A DNA stretch of 64,000 bases, from the NCBI RefSeq assembly GCF_004101245.1, contig NZ_SCIN01000001.1, positions 1,068,784 to 1,132,783 of the forward strand. Reading direction: 5' to 3'. The position numbers and the translations under genes were made by a program. Below the pieces are notes generated by a model. The model made no database searches and was not told where the DNA came from. It was given only the letters and a program-made list of their open reading frames with translations. Positions 55,481 to 63,983 of the stretch are shown here, in pieces (position 1 is the first letter of the stretch; every line of letters begins with the position of its first letter). This DNA comes from Sphingomonas sp. UV9. Its GTDB lineage: Bacteria; Pseudomonadota; Alphaproteobacteria; Sphingomonadales; Sphingomonadaceae.

Positions 55481-55852
55481 ATGCACACCATCACGACCGA
55501 TCTTGCGACCGGTATCATCGAGGTCGACGCGTCCGGCTTCTGGACGATCGAACATGTCGAGGAATTCCTGCGCGACCTGGAGCGCGAGGGACGGCGCGTG
55601 CTGGCGACCGGCAAACGCCACATGCTGCTCTGCAACTTCTCCAAGTCCGCGATCCAACCGCAGGAGGTGATCGCGATGCTGCAACGCGCCGCGGTGACGA
55701 TGCCGCTGAAGTCGCGCAAGGTGGCGCTGTATACCGACGGCAAGCTCGCCCGGTTGCAGGTCAAACGGATCGCTTCGGTGCGCGACGACATGGCGGTGTT
55801 CGACGACCGCGAGACGGCCTTGGCGTGGATGCTGGCAGACGCGCCGGTCTAG
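55481..55852 (+). CDS. Conserved hypothetical protein, STAS/SpoIIAA-like layout
   Basis: A 123-residue cytoplasmic protein with alternating strands and helices: TDLATGIIEVDASGFWTIEHV, HMLLCNFSKSAIQPQEV and KVALYTDGKLARLQVKRIA in part. I do not recognise a firm family; the layout resembles single-domain STAS/SpoIIAA-like proteins but no conserved phosphorylated serine motif stands out. A strong ribosome site (GGGAGG) lies 6 bases upstream of the ATG. It follows the TetR-type regulator by about 110 bases. A family D hairpin (55883-55926) follows. Confidence 0.65.
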   Translation: MHTITTDLATGIIEVDASGFWTIEHVEEFLRDLEREGRRVLATGKRHMLLCNFSKSAIQPQEVIAMLQRAAVTMPLKSRKVALYTDGKLARLQVKRIASVRDDMAVFDDRETALAWMLADAPV

Positions 55853-55882
55853 AGCAATATCCTCGGTCAACCAGGACCCGCC

Positions 55883-55926
55883 CCCCTCTCCTTCATCCTG
55901 ACGGAAATCAGGATGACGGAGAGGGG
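55883..55926. terminator. Hairpin, family D (bidirectional terminator candidate)
   Basis: CCCCTCTCC...CATCCTGA pairs with TCAGGATG...GGAGAGGGG around a 6-base loop, between the convergent hypothetical protein and MFS genes. No T-run. Confidence 0.65.
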
Positions 55927-55929
55927 CCG

Positions 55930-57234
55930 TTACTTAGCCAAGTCCTCGTCCCGCTTCAGCAGAACCCCGGCGCGCCAATAATGGAACAGCGCCCACGGCG
56001 TCATCAGCACGATGATGACCAGCGCATAGCGCAACGAATCCTCGCCAAATCCCGGCTTCAACATATCGCTCAGCCACCCGACCAGCGTCGGCCCCAGCCC
56101 GAGCCCGACCAGGTTGATGACGAGCAGCGTGATCGCCGCCCACATCGCGCGGATCTGCAACGGCGCCAGATGCTGGATCAGCGCGAAGCTCGGCCCGAGA
56201 TACGAATTGGCGAAGATCAGCGACACGAAATAACTGCCGATCGCGATCGCCGGCGCGTCGACCAGATAGAAGGCGAGCGCGAACGGCAGCGACAGCCCCT
56301 TCATCGCCAGCACGACCCAGGCCTGGACATGCAGCCCGTGGCGCTTCGCCAGGACGTCGGCAATCTTGCCGCCCGCGAGCGCCGAGATTGCGCCGAACAG
56401 CGCCCCCGGCAGCGCGATATACCGCGAGATATCGAGCATCGACACACCCAGCGAGCGCTGCATGTAGCTCGGTCCCCAGCCGGTCAGCGCATAGCCGATC
56501 ATCGACGTGAGCGTGACGCCGACCACGAGATGGCGCGCAGGCGCGCTGGCCCACATCGATGCGAAGCCTTGCGCGACGCTCGGCATCGGCTTCACCTCGG
56601 TGGCGCGGGCGGCGTCGGACAGGCCGCGGCGCGGCTCGACCATGAACAGGCGGACGAGAACCGCGAGCGCAATACCCGGCAGGCCGACCGTCATCATCGC
56701 GATCCGCCAGCCATACGAGTGCGCGACGACTCCGCCGATCAGCGTGCCGAAGCCCGCGCCGAGCACCACGCCGAGCGAATACACCGCCATTGCGCTCGCG
56801 CGCTTCTCGGGTGGATACAGGTCGGCGATGATCGAATGGCTGGGCGGGCTCGACCCGGCCTCGCCGATGCCGACGCCGATCCGGAACAGCATCAGCTGCG
56901 TGAAATTCTGCGCGAGCCCGCACAGTGCCGTCATTGCGCTCCAGATCGTCAGGCTGGCCGCAATGATGTTGCGGCGGCTGGTCCGATCCGCCAGTCGCGC
57001 GACCGGGATCCCCAGCGTCGCGTAGAAGATAGCGAAGACGAGCCCCGACAGCAGCCCGAGCTGCGTATCGGTCAGCAGCAGGTCCGCCTTGATACGCTCC
57101 AGCAGGATCGCGAGGATCTGCCGATCCATGTAGCTGAAGAAATAGGTGAAGGTGAGCAGCGCGAGCGTCAGGCCCCGTCGCTTCATTGCCAAGGCATCGG
57201 CGATCTCGGGATGGGACTGATACGCTACGGCCAT
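55930..57234 (-). CDS. MFS transporter, spinster-type
   Basis: A 434-residue 12-helix major facilitator. Helix 1 reads LTFTYFFSYMDRQILAILLE, and the loop between helices 2 and 3 (ARLADRTSRRNIIAASL) is motif A. The RIGVGIGEAGSSPPSHSIIADLYPPEKRASAMAVY segment, partly quoted here, is typical of the spinster-like group (sphingosine-1-phosphate transporter relatives), which is abundant in sphingomonads and often sits in catabolic clusters. ATG at 57234 is preferred to the TTG at 57240. Substrate is likely an organic acid or lipid-like compound used by the neighbouring enzymes. Divergent from the GST gene over a 450-base gap. Confidence 0.87.
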   Translation of the reverse strand: MAVAYQSHPEIADALAMKRRGLTLALLTFTYFFSYMDRQILAILLERIKADLLLTDTQLGLLSGLVFAIFYATLGIPVARLADRTSRRNIIAASLTIWSAMTALCGLAQNFTQLMLFRIGVGIGEAGSSPPSHSIIADLYPPEKRASAMAVYSLGVVLGAGFGTLIGGVVAHSYGWRIAMMTVGLPGIALAVLVRLFMVEPRRGLSDAARATEVKPMPSVAQGFASMWASAPARHLVVGVTLTSMIGYALTGWGPSYMQRSLGVSMLDISRYIALPGALFGAISALAGGKIADVLAKRHGLHVQAWVVLAMKGLSLPFALAFYLVDAPAIAIGSYFVSLIFANSYLGPSFALIQHLAPLQIRAMWAAITLLVINLVGLGLGPTLVGWLSDMLKPGFGEDSLRYALVIIVLMTPWALFHYWRAGVLLKRDEDLAK

Positions 57235-57240
57235 CGGCAA

Positions 57241-57683
57241 TACCTCGAAGTCGAAAGAGACCTTACGCTAGGGCATTGAGAGCGTACCAGACAAGCTAAA
57301 GCGACAATGCGGGCACATCCGCGACGAGCCGAGAAGGTGGCGACACCGGACGGAATTGTCGCGGCAGTGCGGGGTATTGCGCGTTTTGGGGTCCGGTCGA
57401 TGTTTCGTGAGAAGGACGGCGGAAGATGCGTCCTCGTTCGGGTCGCTCTTCCGCCTTATCCCCTCTCCAACGTCGTGGCCGGGCTCGTCTCCGCATCGTC
57501 GGTGGAGCGGAGCGTCCGGGCAATCTGAATACCGGGTATGCGGCCCCTCGCATAGATTCGCGGCTTTGCAAAGCGACTTTTACCCGCCGCCGCGTTCTTG
57601 GCAGAATCCGACAGCCGTGTGGCGCTTGCTGCACGCCCTGCCCTGCCCCATCTCCGGGACGACACAATCGACGGAGTACCCCG
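57241..57683. other. Intergenic region, nothing recognised
   Basis: About 440 bases between divergent MFS and GST genes. A plus-strand frame at 57307-57528 has no recognisable protein. No repeat of the families described is visible. It must contain at least the MFS promoter. Confidence 0.4.
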
Positions 57684-58379
57684 ATGATCGACCTGTTTTA
57701 CTGACCCACCCCCAACGGCCACAAGATCACGCTGTTTCTCGAGGAGGCGGGGCTCGATTACACGATCAAGCCGGTAAATATCGGTGCAGGCGAACAATTC
57801 GCGCCCGATTTCCTGAAGATCGCGCCGAACAACATGATGCCGGCGATCGTCGATCACGCACCCGCCGATGGGGGCGACCCCATCGCGATCTTCGAATCGG
57901 GCGCGATCCTGCTGTATCTGGCGGAGAAGACCGTGCGTTTCGGCGGCGACGACCTGCGCGGGCGGACCGCGGTGAACCAGTGGCTGATGTGGCAGATGGG
58001 CGGCCTCGGACCGATGCTCGGGCAGAATCATCACTTCAATCGGTATGCCCCGGAGAAGATTCCGTACGCGATCGATCGCTATGTGAAGGAGACCAATCGG
58101 CTGTACGGCGTGCTCGACCGCCGGCTCGACGGGCGCGATTTCATCACCGGTGACTATTCGATCGCGGACATGGCAGCGTACCCGTGGATCGGGCCGTACG
58201 AAGCACAGGGCCAGCGGCTGGAAGATTTCCCGAACTTGAAGCGCTGGTTTGAATCGATCGCAGCCCGTCCTGCGACGATCGCGGCGTACGAGAAGGGCAA
58301 GGCAGTCCACGACACCAGCGCGCCCATGACCGAGGAGGCGAAGAAGACGCTGTTCGGGCAGACCGCCGCTGCTCGTTAG
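57684..58379 (+). pseudogene. YfcG-type glutathione S-transferase with in-frame TGA at codon 7
   Basis: From ATG 57684 the reading is MIDLFY, then TGA (57702-57704), then PTPNGHKITLFLEE and the rest of a complete YfcG-family Nu-class GST of 231 codons. YfcG proteins start MIDLYFAPTPNGHKITL in Escherichia coli, so both the start and the frame after the stop are right. Later blocks IFESGAILLYLAEK, MGGLGPMLGQNHHFN and DYSIADMAAYPWI are intact. One base (TGG to TGA) explains the stop. If translation does not read through or restart, the thioredoxin-fold N-terminus is lost: the next ATG is at 57834. No selenocysteine machinery signal is visible. A sequencing error cannot be excluded. Confidence 0.85.
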
Positions 58380-58701
58380 GGGGCCGGTAAATTCCCATTT
58401 TGCCGTTCTGCGTGAAGGCGACGTGAAGGCAAGTTCGCCCTATTCAACACCACCCGGCGAAGGCCAGGGTACAATTGGGTAACACCGCCTGCCTAAGGCA
58501 GCGCTTCGTCACGGGAGCCGCTCCATCTGGTCCCCGGCCTCCGCCGGGGTGGAAACCCAACTGCCCGCATCGATGAGCTTGGCTCGTGGCATCGGATTAA
58601 AAATTCGACGTTCGCGAGCCGGCCGACCTTGTTGATCCTCCCCCTGGCGGGTGAGGATTGAAATTGTGGCGCTTGCCACGGTCATGCAGGTCTTTCAGTT
58701 C
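58380..58701. other. Repeat-containing intergenic region
   Basis: About 320 bases between convergent GST and SDR genes. It contains a degraded family B pair (58448-58556) and a partial family E arm (58633-58659). No gene is supported. Confidence 0.5.
58448..58556. repeat. Degraded REP-like inverted pair, family B
   Basis: Left arm ACCACCCGGCGAAGGCCAGG and right arm around GGTCCCCGGCCTCCGCCGGG keep the family B core with several changes compared with 871-978 and 14804-14908. Confidence 0.65.
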
Positions 58702-59499
58702 TCACCCCTCGCGACCCGGCCGCCGCGACAGCGCAACATCCAGATGTCCGCCGCCATCCAGCAGCAGCACCTCGCCCGTCATCGCCCGACTCATCGGATC
58801 GAGCAGCATCTCGATCGGCCCCGCGACATCATCAGGCCCGGTCGCAAAACCCATCGGCACGGACGCGGCGACCTTGGCGTTGAGTTTCGCGAACCCTTCC
58901 TCGCCCAGCTTCTTCTCGTACCAGCCGGTCGCGACATACCCCGGCGCGACGGCATTGACCCGGATCTCCGGCGCCAGCACGCGCGCCAAGCTCTTCGTCA
59001 TGGTCACCAGCGCGCCCTTCGACGCGGCGTACGCGACCGATGATCCCATCCCGAACACCCCCGCGACGCTCGCCACGTTGACGACCGCGCCCATTGGGCT
59101 CGCGCGCAACGCCGGGGCGCAGGCGCGGACCATCTGGAACGGCGCGATCGCGTTCAGGCGGTAGATGTCGATGAAATCCTCGGCGTCGAGCGCGTCGAGA
59201 TCCTCGTGCGCGGCGAACTTGGTCTTGCCGGCATTGTTGACGAGGAAGTCGATCCGCCCGAACGCCTCCGTCGCCGCCAACGCGAGCGTGCGACACGCGT
59301 CGTCGCCGACGATATTCGCCTGCACCGCGATCGCGCCCTGCCCCACGTCGACCGCCAGTGCCTCGGCTTCGTCGCGGCTGGTCGCGTAGTTTATCACGCA
59401 TGACACGCCGCGCGCCGCCAGCCGGCGCACGACCGCGGCGCCGATCCCCGTGCCGCCGCCGGTCACGATCGCGACCGCACCCTGCATGACGTCGCTCAT
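58702..59499 (-). CDS. SDR family oxidoreductase (3)
   Basis: A 265-residue classical SDR. TGGGTGIGAAVVRRLAARG is the cofactor loop, NNAGKTKF the NAG block, and VASVAGV with YAASKGALVTMTKSLA the active-site Ser, Tyr and Lys. The C-terminal MTGEVLLLDGG is normal. ATG at 59499 overlaps the stop of the upstream GST gene (ATGA), so they are co-translated; an earlier in-frame start at 59538 would add an unconserved leader inside the GST gene. Likely acts in the same catabolic route as the divergent acyl-CoA ligase and thioesterase. Confidence 0.88.
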   Translation of the reverse strand: MSDVMQGAVAIVTGGGTGIGAAVVRRLAARGVSCVINYATSRDEAEALAVDVGQGAIAVQANIVGDDACRTLALAATEAFGRIDFLVNNAGKTKFAAHEDLDALDAEDFIDIYRLNAIAPFQMVRACAPALRASPMGAVVNVASVAGVFGMGSSVAYAASKGALVTMTKSLARVLAPEIRVNAVAPGYVATGWYEKKLGEEGFAKLNAKVAASVPMGFATGPDDVAGPIEMLLDPMSRAMTGEVLLLDGGGHLDVALSRRPGREG

Positions 59500-60110
59500 G
59501 CCTGCGCACTCGGCCGAGCCGACGCACGGGCGTGCCAATCCTTCAGGTGCGCAAGCTCGTCAGGCATCGTGACGCCGACGAACCCCGCGAAGTCGATGGT
59601 CGTCAGCAGGACGATGTCGGCGATCGTATAGCGTTCGCCGTCAAGCCACTCGCGGCCGTCGAGCGCGTGGTCGAACTCCGCCATCGCCGCTAGCACGCGC
59701 GGGCGCTGGCTCTCGCCGAACTCGGTATATTGCGGCTTCACGATCCGCGCGGTCCAGGGGTGGGTGTGCTGCCAGACCATCGACAGCGGCGTCATCAGCC
59801 GGAGCTCGATCCGCCTGGTCCACATGTCGATCTCGGCGATGTTGTGCGCGCCGTGACCGAACAGCGGCGGTTCGGGGTGCAGCACTTCGAAATAGCGGCA
59901 GATCGCGACGCTTTCGGTCAGCACGCGGCCATCGTCGAACGCCAATGCCGGCGTCTGGCCGAGCGCATTGACCGACAGGAACGCGTCCGACTTGTGCTCG
60001 GCCTTCGGGATCGAGATTTGCGCCATCGGTACGCGAATATGTTTCTCGGCGAGAAAAATGCGAACGCGACGCGGGTTGGGCGCGGGCAGCGCACTATCGT
60101 AGAACAGCAT
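59496..60110 (-). CDS. Glutathione S-transferase family protein
   Basis: A 204-residue cytosolic GST. The thioredoxin-like domain starts MLFYDSALPAPNPRRVRIFL and includes the glutathione-binding cis-proline region ALGQTPALAFDDGRVLTESVAICRYFE in part. The helical domain follows, with YTIADIVLLTTIDFA. The ATG at 60110 is chosen because the first strand begins there; an ORF extension upstream enters the divergent ligase gene. It is co-translated with the downstream SDR. GSTs of this kind conjugate or isomerise electrophilic intermediates in aromatic or xenobiotic breakdown; substrate not known. Confidence 0.88.
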   Translation of the reverse strand: MLFYDSALPAPNPRRVRIFLAEKHIRVPMAQISIPKAEHKSDAFLSVNALGQTPALAFDDGRVLTESVAICRYFEVLHPEPPLFGHGAHNIAEIDMWTRRIELRLMTPLSMVWQHTHPWTARIVKPQYTEFGESQRPRVLAAMAEFDHALDGREWLDGERYTIADIVLLTTIDFAGFVGVTMPDELAHLKDWHARASARPSAQA

Positions 60111-60183
60111 GGCACGATCCTCGCTTTTGTTTTTCGAATATCGCGTATGGCATTCCCGATCGCCTTCGCCTAGCGGTGCGGCC

Positions 60184-61761
60184 ATGACGTCCGCTGCAGA
60201 CATGCTCGCCACCGGCTTCGCCACCCTGCCCGACCTGATCGGCGCGCACGCGCTGGAGCGAGGCGATCGCACCGCGATCGCCGACACACAGGGCAGTATC
60301 GACTACCGAACGCTCGATGCGACGATGGATCGCGTTGCGGCCGCGTTGCAGCGTGATGGCGTGAGGCCGGGTGACGCGGTCGCGATCGTCGCGGCACCGA
60401 CGACCGACTACACCGCCGCTTTCCTTGGTGCGGTACGCGCAGGGTGCGTCGCGACCCCGATCGCGCCATCGGCGACGCCGGCGGCGATCGCGGCGATGAT
60501 TGCGGATAGTGGCGCGCCGTTGGTGTTCCTGGACGCGGAGAATGCGCGGGCGTTGGAAGGGCAAACTTTTGCAGCCCGCCCCATCATGTTCTCCCGCGAA
60601 GGCGGGAGCCCAAACTGGGCTCCCGCCTTCGCGGGAAAACAAGCTTACGAGGATTGGTTGGCTCCGGAAGGTGCCAAGCCAACACCCGTCCAAATCGCGC
60701 CCGAAGACGCGTTCAACATCATCTATTCCTCCGGCACCACCGGCACGCCCAAGGGCATCGTCCAGAGCCACGCGATGCGCTGGGCGCATATCGCGCGGAA
60801 TACCGCCGCAGGCTTCGACACCGCGGTCACGATGATCGCCACGCCGCTGTACTCGAACACGACCCTGGTCAGCTTCCTGCCGACGCTCGGCTGGGGCGGC
60901 ACCGTGGTAATGATGAAGAAGTTCGAGGCGCGCGCGTATCTCGAACTCGCCGAACGATACCGCGCGACGCACACCATGCTGGTGCCGGTCCAATATCAGC
61001 GGATCATGGCGCTGCCCGATTTCGACAGCTTCGACCTGTCCGCCTTCCGGTTCAAGACCAGCACCAGCGCGCCCTTCTCCGCTGCGCTCAAGGCCGACGT
61101 CGTCGAGCGCTGGCCGGGGTTGCTCGTGGAATTCTACGGCATGACGGAGGGCGGCGCGAGTTGCGCGCTCAACGCCACCGCGAACCCGAGCAAGCTGCAC
61201 ACCGTCGGCCAGCCGATGGCGGGCCACGAGATCCGCCTGATCGACGACGACGGCAATGAGGTCGCACCCGGCGAGATGGGCGAGGTCGTCGGCCGCAGCC
61301 CGGCGATGATGAACGGCTATCACGGCCGCGCCGACGCGACGCGCGACGCCGAATGGCATGACTCCGCTGGCAATCGCTACATCCGCCACGGCGATGTCGG
61401 GCGGTTCGACGAGGACGGCTTTCTCACGCTGATGGACCGCAAGAAGGACCTGATCATTTCGGGCGGCTTCAACATCTATCCGTCGGATCTGGAAGCGGTG
61501 CTGGCCCAGCATCCCGCGGTGGCGGACTGCGCGGTGATCGGCGTCCCGTCAGACGCGTGGGGCGAAACGCCGGTCGGCTTCTACGTGCCGCGTGACGGCA
61601 CGACCGAAGATGTGCCGGCGATCCTGGCGTGGGCGAACGCGCAGCTCGGCAAGACCCAGCGTCTGTCGGCACTCCACGTCGCGGACGAACTGCCACGCAG
61701 CGCGATCGGCAAAGTCCTCAAGCGCGAACTCCGCGATCGGCTCACGGGAGTGCACGCATGA
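60184..61761 (+). CDS. Acyl-CoA ligase (class I adenylate-forming) carrying an in-frame repeat
   Basis: A 525-residue ligase that activates a carboxylic acid to acyl-AMP and then acyl-CoA. P-loop YSSGTTGTPKG is near residue 180, YGMTEGG, DRKKDLIISGGFNIYPSD and the C-terminal PRSAIGKVLKREL with the catalytic lysine are intact. Residues 137-151 (SREGGSPNWAPAFAG) are encoded by a family A palindrome (60592-60636), i.e. a repeat of the kind found elsewhere between genes lies in frame, inside the variable linker before the P-loop. The rest of the protein is uninterrupted, so it may still be active. ATG at 60184 follows the divergent GST start by 74 bases. The stop overlaps the thioesterase start. 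Confidence 0.9.
   Translation: MTSAADMLATGFATLPDLIGAHALERGDRTAIADTQGSIDYRTLDATMDRVAAALQRDGVRPGDAVAIVAAPTTDYTAAFLGAVRAGCVATPIAPSATPAAIAAMIADSGAPLVFLDAENARALEGQTFAARPIMFSREGGSPNWAPAFAGKQAYEDWLAPEGAKPTPVQIAPEDAFNIIYSSGTTGTPKGIVQSHAMRWAHIARNTAAGFDTAVTMIATPLYSNTTLVSFLPTLGWGGTVVMMKKFEARAYLELAERYRATHTMLVPVQYQRIMALPDFDSFDLSAFRFKTSTSAPFSAALKADVVERWPGLLVEFYGMTEGGASCALNATANPSKLHTVGQPMAGHEIRLIDDDGNEVAPGEMGEVVGRSPAMMNGYHGRADATRDAEWHDSAGNRYIRHGDVGRFDEDGFLTLMDRKKDLIISGGFNIYPSDLEAVLAQHPAVADCAVIGVPSDAWGETPVGFYVPRDGTTEDVPAILAWANAQLGKTQRLSALHVADELPRSAIGKVLKRELRDRLTGVHA
60592..60636. repeat. Family A palindrome inside a coding region
   Basis: Two perfect 21-base arms (60592-60612 and 60616-60636) around a 3-base loop AAC, with flanks TTC and AAAAC also like the intergenic copies. 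It begins exactly at a codon boundary of the ligase gene and keeps the frame. It is the most perfect family A copy in the window. Confidence 0.92.
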
Positions 61762-62534
61762 CGACCCTCAAACAGGCGATGGATGCGCTGGAGCCGACCG
61801 AAGATGGTTGGCGCGGGACGGTGCCGGAGAATTGGACGCAGGGACGCACGGCGTATGGCGGCTTCTCCGCCGCACTCGCGCTGCATGCCGCGCAGCAGTC
61901 GGACGTCGACCTGCCGCCGCTGCGGTCCGCGCAGGTGTCGTTCATCGGGCCGTTGTCGGGCGACATCACGATCCGCGCGCGTCGCCTGCGCCGTGGCCGC
62001 AACGCCGCGTTCGTCGAGGCGGATGTCGAGAGTGCGGCCGGGCTCGGCCTGCGCGCAACGTTCGTCTTCATGGCCGCAGTCGAATCGCGAGTCGATCACC
62101 AGACCGGTCGGGCGCCCGACTTCCCGATGCCGGGTGCCGACACGCAGACCTTTCGCGGTCACAGCGCGGTGGCGTTCTCGCGCAACTTCGACCTGCTCGA
62201 TCGTCGCGACGACAGCGTCGGGCCCGCCGAGTGGCTGCGCTGGGCGCGACTGGTCGAGCGCGAGGGCCTCGATCCGATGGTCGAGATGATCGCGATCGCC
62301 GACTGCCTGCCGCCCGCCGCGCTGAAGCTGCTCGGTGGCCCCGCCCCGCTGAGTTCGATGACGTGGCTGCTCAACATCCTCGGGCCGCAGCCGGTGACGC
62401 GGGACGGCTGGTGGCTGCTCCGCGCGACCACCGAGTACACGCGGGAGGGCAGTTCGAGCCAGCAGATGGCGATCTGGAACGCCGACGGCACGCCGGTCGC
62501 CGAACAGATGCAGAGCGTTGCGATCTTCGCCTGA
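61758..62534 (+). CDS. Acyl-CoA thioesterase family protein (double hotdog)
   Basis: A 258-residue protein with two hotdog-like halves, as in TesB-related and DUF4442/acyl-ACP thioesterase-like families. Visible blocks are GRTAYGGFSAALALHAAQQ near residues 29-47 and RSAQVSFIGPLSGDITI near 57-73 in the first half. The second half contains SSMTWLLNIL and GWWLLRATTEYTREGSSSQQMAIW. The expected GGxxAA pattern at the first hotdog helix is present. It probably hydrolyses acyl-CoA made by the coupled ligase. Its ATG overlaps the ligase stop (ATGA). Confidence 0.85.
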   Translation: MTTLKQAMDALEPTEDGWRGTVPENWTQGRTAYGGFSAALALHAAQQSDVDLPPLRSAQVSFIGPLSGDITIRARRLRRGRNAAFVEADVESAAGLGLRATFVFMAAVESRVDHQTGRAPDFPMPGADTQTFRGHSAVAFSRNFDLLDRRDDSVGPAEWLRWARLVEREGLDPMVEMIAIADCLPPAALKLLGGPAPLSSMTWLLNILGPQPVTRDGWWLLRATTEYTREGSSSQQMAIWNADGTPVAEQMQSVAIFA

Positions 62535-62642
62535 TCCGACATATCTTGCGACACATTGCCGACCCGGCGGCAAAAGCCTGCGACAACCGGGGGTTAGACC
62601 GTCTTCATTCGATGGGAATTGTCCCACCAGTTGGAGACCGAG

Positions 62643-63191
62643 ATGCGTAAGACCGTCCTCACCCTGATGCTTGCCGCGAGCGCGCTCACGTCCGCCGCGT
62701 GCAGCGCTCAGACCGCCCCCAGTCCCGCCAATCAGACGGCTGGCACGCCGGCGCCGCGCGCAGCAATGCGCCAGGATGCCAATCGCGACGGTGTCGTCAC
62801 GCGCGCCGAAGCGATCGCGCAGGCCGATGCGCGCTTCGCACAGATGGATACCGACCGCGACGGTCGCGTAAGCGCCGGCGAGATGCGCGCCTATCGCACG
62901 GCGATGCGTGATCGCATGGTCGCCCGCGGTCGTGACGCTCCCGTCCCGCCCCCGGGTGGCGCCAAGCATGACGGCATGGGTCGGCGGATGGATCCGAACC
63001 GCGACGGCAGCGTCACCCGCGAGGAGTTCCAGGCACGCGCGCTCAAGCGCTTCGACCGGGTGGATGCCAATCACGACGGCCGGATCGACGCGACCGAGCG
63101 CGCCAACGCCGCCGAGATGCGGCACGTCGATCGCCGCGAACGTCGCGAGGGCGCAACCCGGCCGGTTCCCGCCCCCGCTCCTGCCCAATAA
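62643..63191 (+). CDS. Exported EF-hand calcium-binding protein
   Basis: A 182-residue protein with a signal peptide that resembles a lipoprotein signal (ALTSAACSAQ, possible lipidated Cys at residue 21). Four EF-hand loops follow: DANRDGVVTRAE, DTDRDGRVSAGE, DPNRDGSVTREE and DANHDGRIDATE, each with the Dx[DN]xDG calcium pattern. A Pro/Ala tail closes the protein. It should bind calcium at the periplasmic face; partner proteins are unknown. ATG at 62643 opens the signal peptide; an in-frame ATG at 62619 lies further upstream. It is separated from the response regulator by a stable hairpin. Confidence 0.85.
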   Translation: MRKTVLTLMLAASALTSAACSAQTAPSPANQTAGTPAPRAAMRQDANRDGVVTRAEAIAQADARFAQMDTDRDGRVSAGEMRAYRTAMRDRMVARGRDAPVPPPGGAKHDGMGRRMDPNRDGSVTREEFQARALKRFDRVDANHDGRIDATERANAAEMRHVDRRERREGATRPVPAPAPAQ

Positions 63192-63200
63192 CCGGAAAAT

Positions 63201-63233
63201 GGGGAGGCATCGGGGCAACCCCGATGCTTCCCC
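63201..63233 (+). terminator. Stable hairpin between EF-hand and response-regulator genes
   Basis: GGGGAGGCATCGGGG pairs with CCCCGATGCTTCCCC with one mismatch around CAA. It is 9 bases after the EF-hand stop. There is no T-run, so its terminator role is uncertain. Confidence 0.55.
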
Positions 63234-63245
63234 TGGACAGCCGCC

Positions 63246-63983
63246 ATGCTAGACACTGCCCCGATGGGAGATATGCCGCATCTGCTGCTCGTCGACGACG
63301 AGCGCTCGATCCGTGAGCCGTTGGCCGCGTACCTCACCAAACAGGGGTTTCGCGTCACGCAGGCGGGCGATGCCGAGAGCGCGCGAACGCGGCTGACCGC
63401 CTATGCGATCGACCTCGTCATCCTCGACATCATGATGCCCGGCGAGGACGGCCTGTCGCTGTGCCGCCATATCGCTGCGACCAGCGACGTGCCGGTAATC
63501 CTGCTGACCGCACGCACCGAGGAAACCGACCGTATCGTCGGGCTCGAAATGGGCGCCGATGATTATGTCGTGAAGCCGTTCTCGCCGCGCGAACTGGCGA
63601 CACGCGTGAAAGTGATCCTGCGCCGCGCGACCGCAGGCGGTGCGCGCCAGCATGCGCCCGAGGCGAACGCCTACGCCTTTGCCGGCTGGGTCCTGAAGTC
63701 GGGCGAACGCGCGCTGGTCGACCGCGAGGGCGTGTCGGTGCCGCTGTCGACGGGTGAATACAACCTGCTCCTCGCCCTCGTCACGCGGCCTCGGCAGGTG
63801 CTCACGCGCGACCAGTTGCTGGACCTGACTCAGGGCCGCGAGGCCGCCGCGTTCGACCGTGCGATCGACAACCAAGTCAGCCGCCTGCGGCGCAAGATCG
63901 AGGCGGATGCGAAGTCTCCGGAACTGATCAAGACGGTGTGGGGCGGCGGCTACACGCTGGCTGCAGAAGTCACGCGGTTGTGA
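63246..63983 (+). CDS. OmpR-family response regulator
   Basis: A 245-residue two-component regulator. The receiver domain contains LLVDDERS with the acidic pair, LVILDIMMPGEDG with the phosphorylated Asp, ILLTARTEETDRIVG and the lysine in DDYVVKPFSPREL. The C-terminal winged-helix DNA-binding domain contains LSTGEYNLLLALVTRPRQVLTRDQLLDLTQG in part and VSRLRRKIE. ATG at 63246 is used; ATG at 63264 (MGDMPHLL) is equally plausible. The sensor kinase is probably just past the right edge. It is preceded by a hairpin and may have its own promoter. Confidence 0.93.
   Translation: MLDTAPMGDMPHLLLVDDERSIREPLAAYLTKQGFRVTQAGDAESARTRLTAYAIDLVILDIMMPGEDGLSLCRHIAATSDVPVILLTARTEETDRIVGLEMGADDYVVKPFSPRELATRVKVILRRATAGGARQHAPEANAYAFAGWVLKSGERALVDREGVSVPLSTGEYNLLLALVTRPRQVLTRDQLLDLTQGREAAAFDRAIDNQVSRLRRKIEADAKSPELIKTVWGGGYTLAAEVTRL

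Noticed and set aside
57684..58379. Selenocysteine decoding of the TGA in the YfcG-type gene
   Set aside because: The family has Ala or Trp-like residues at this place and not cysteine, and no SECIS-like stem is visible just after the TGA; a simple nonsense change is more likely.
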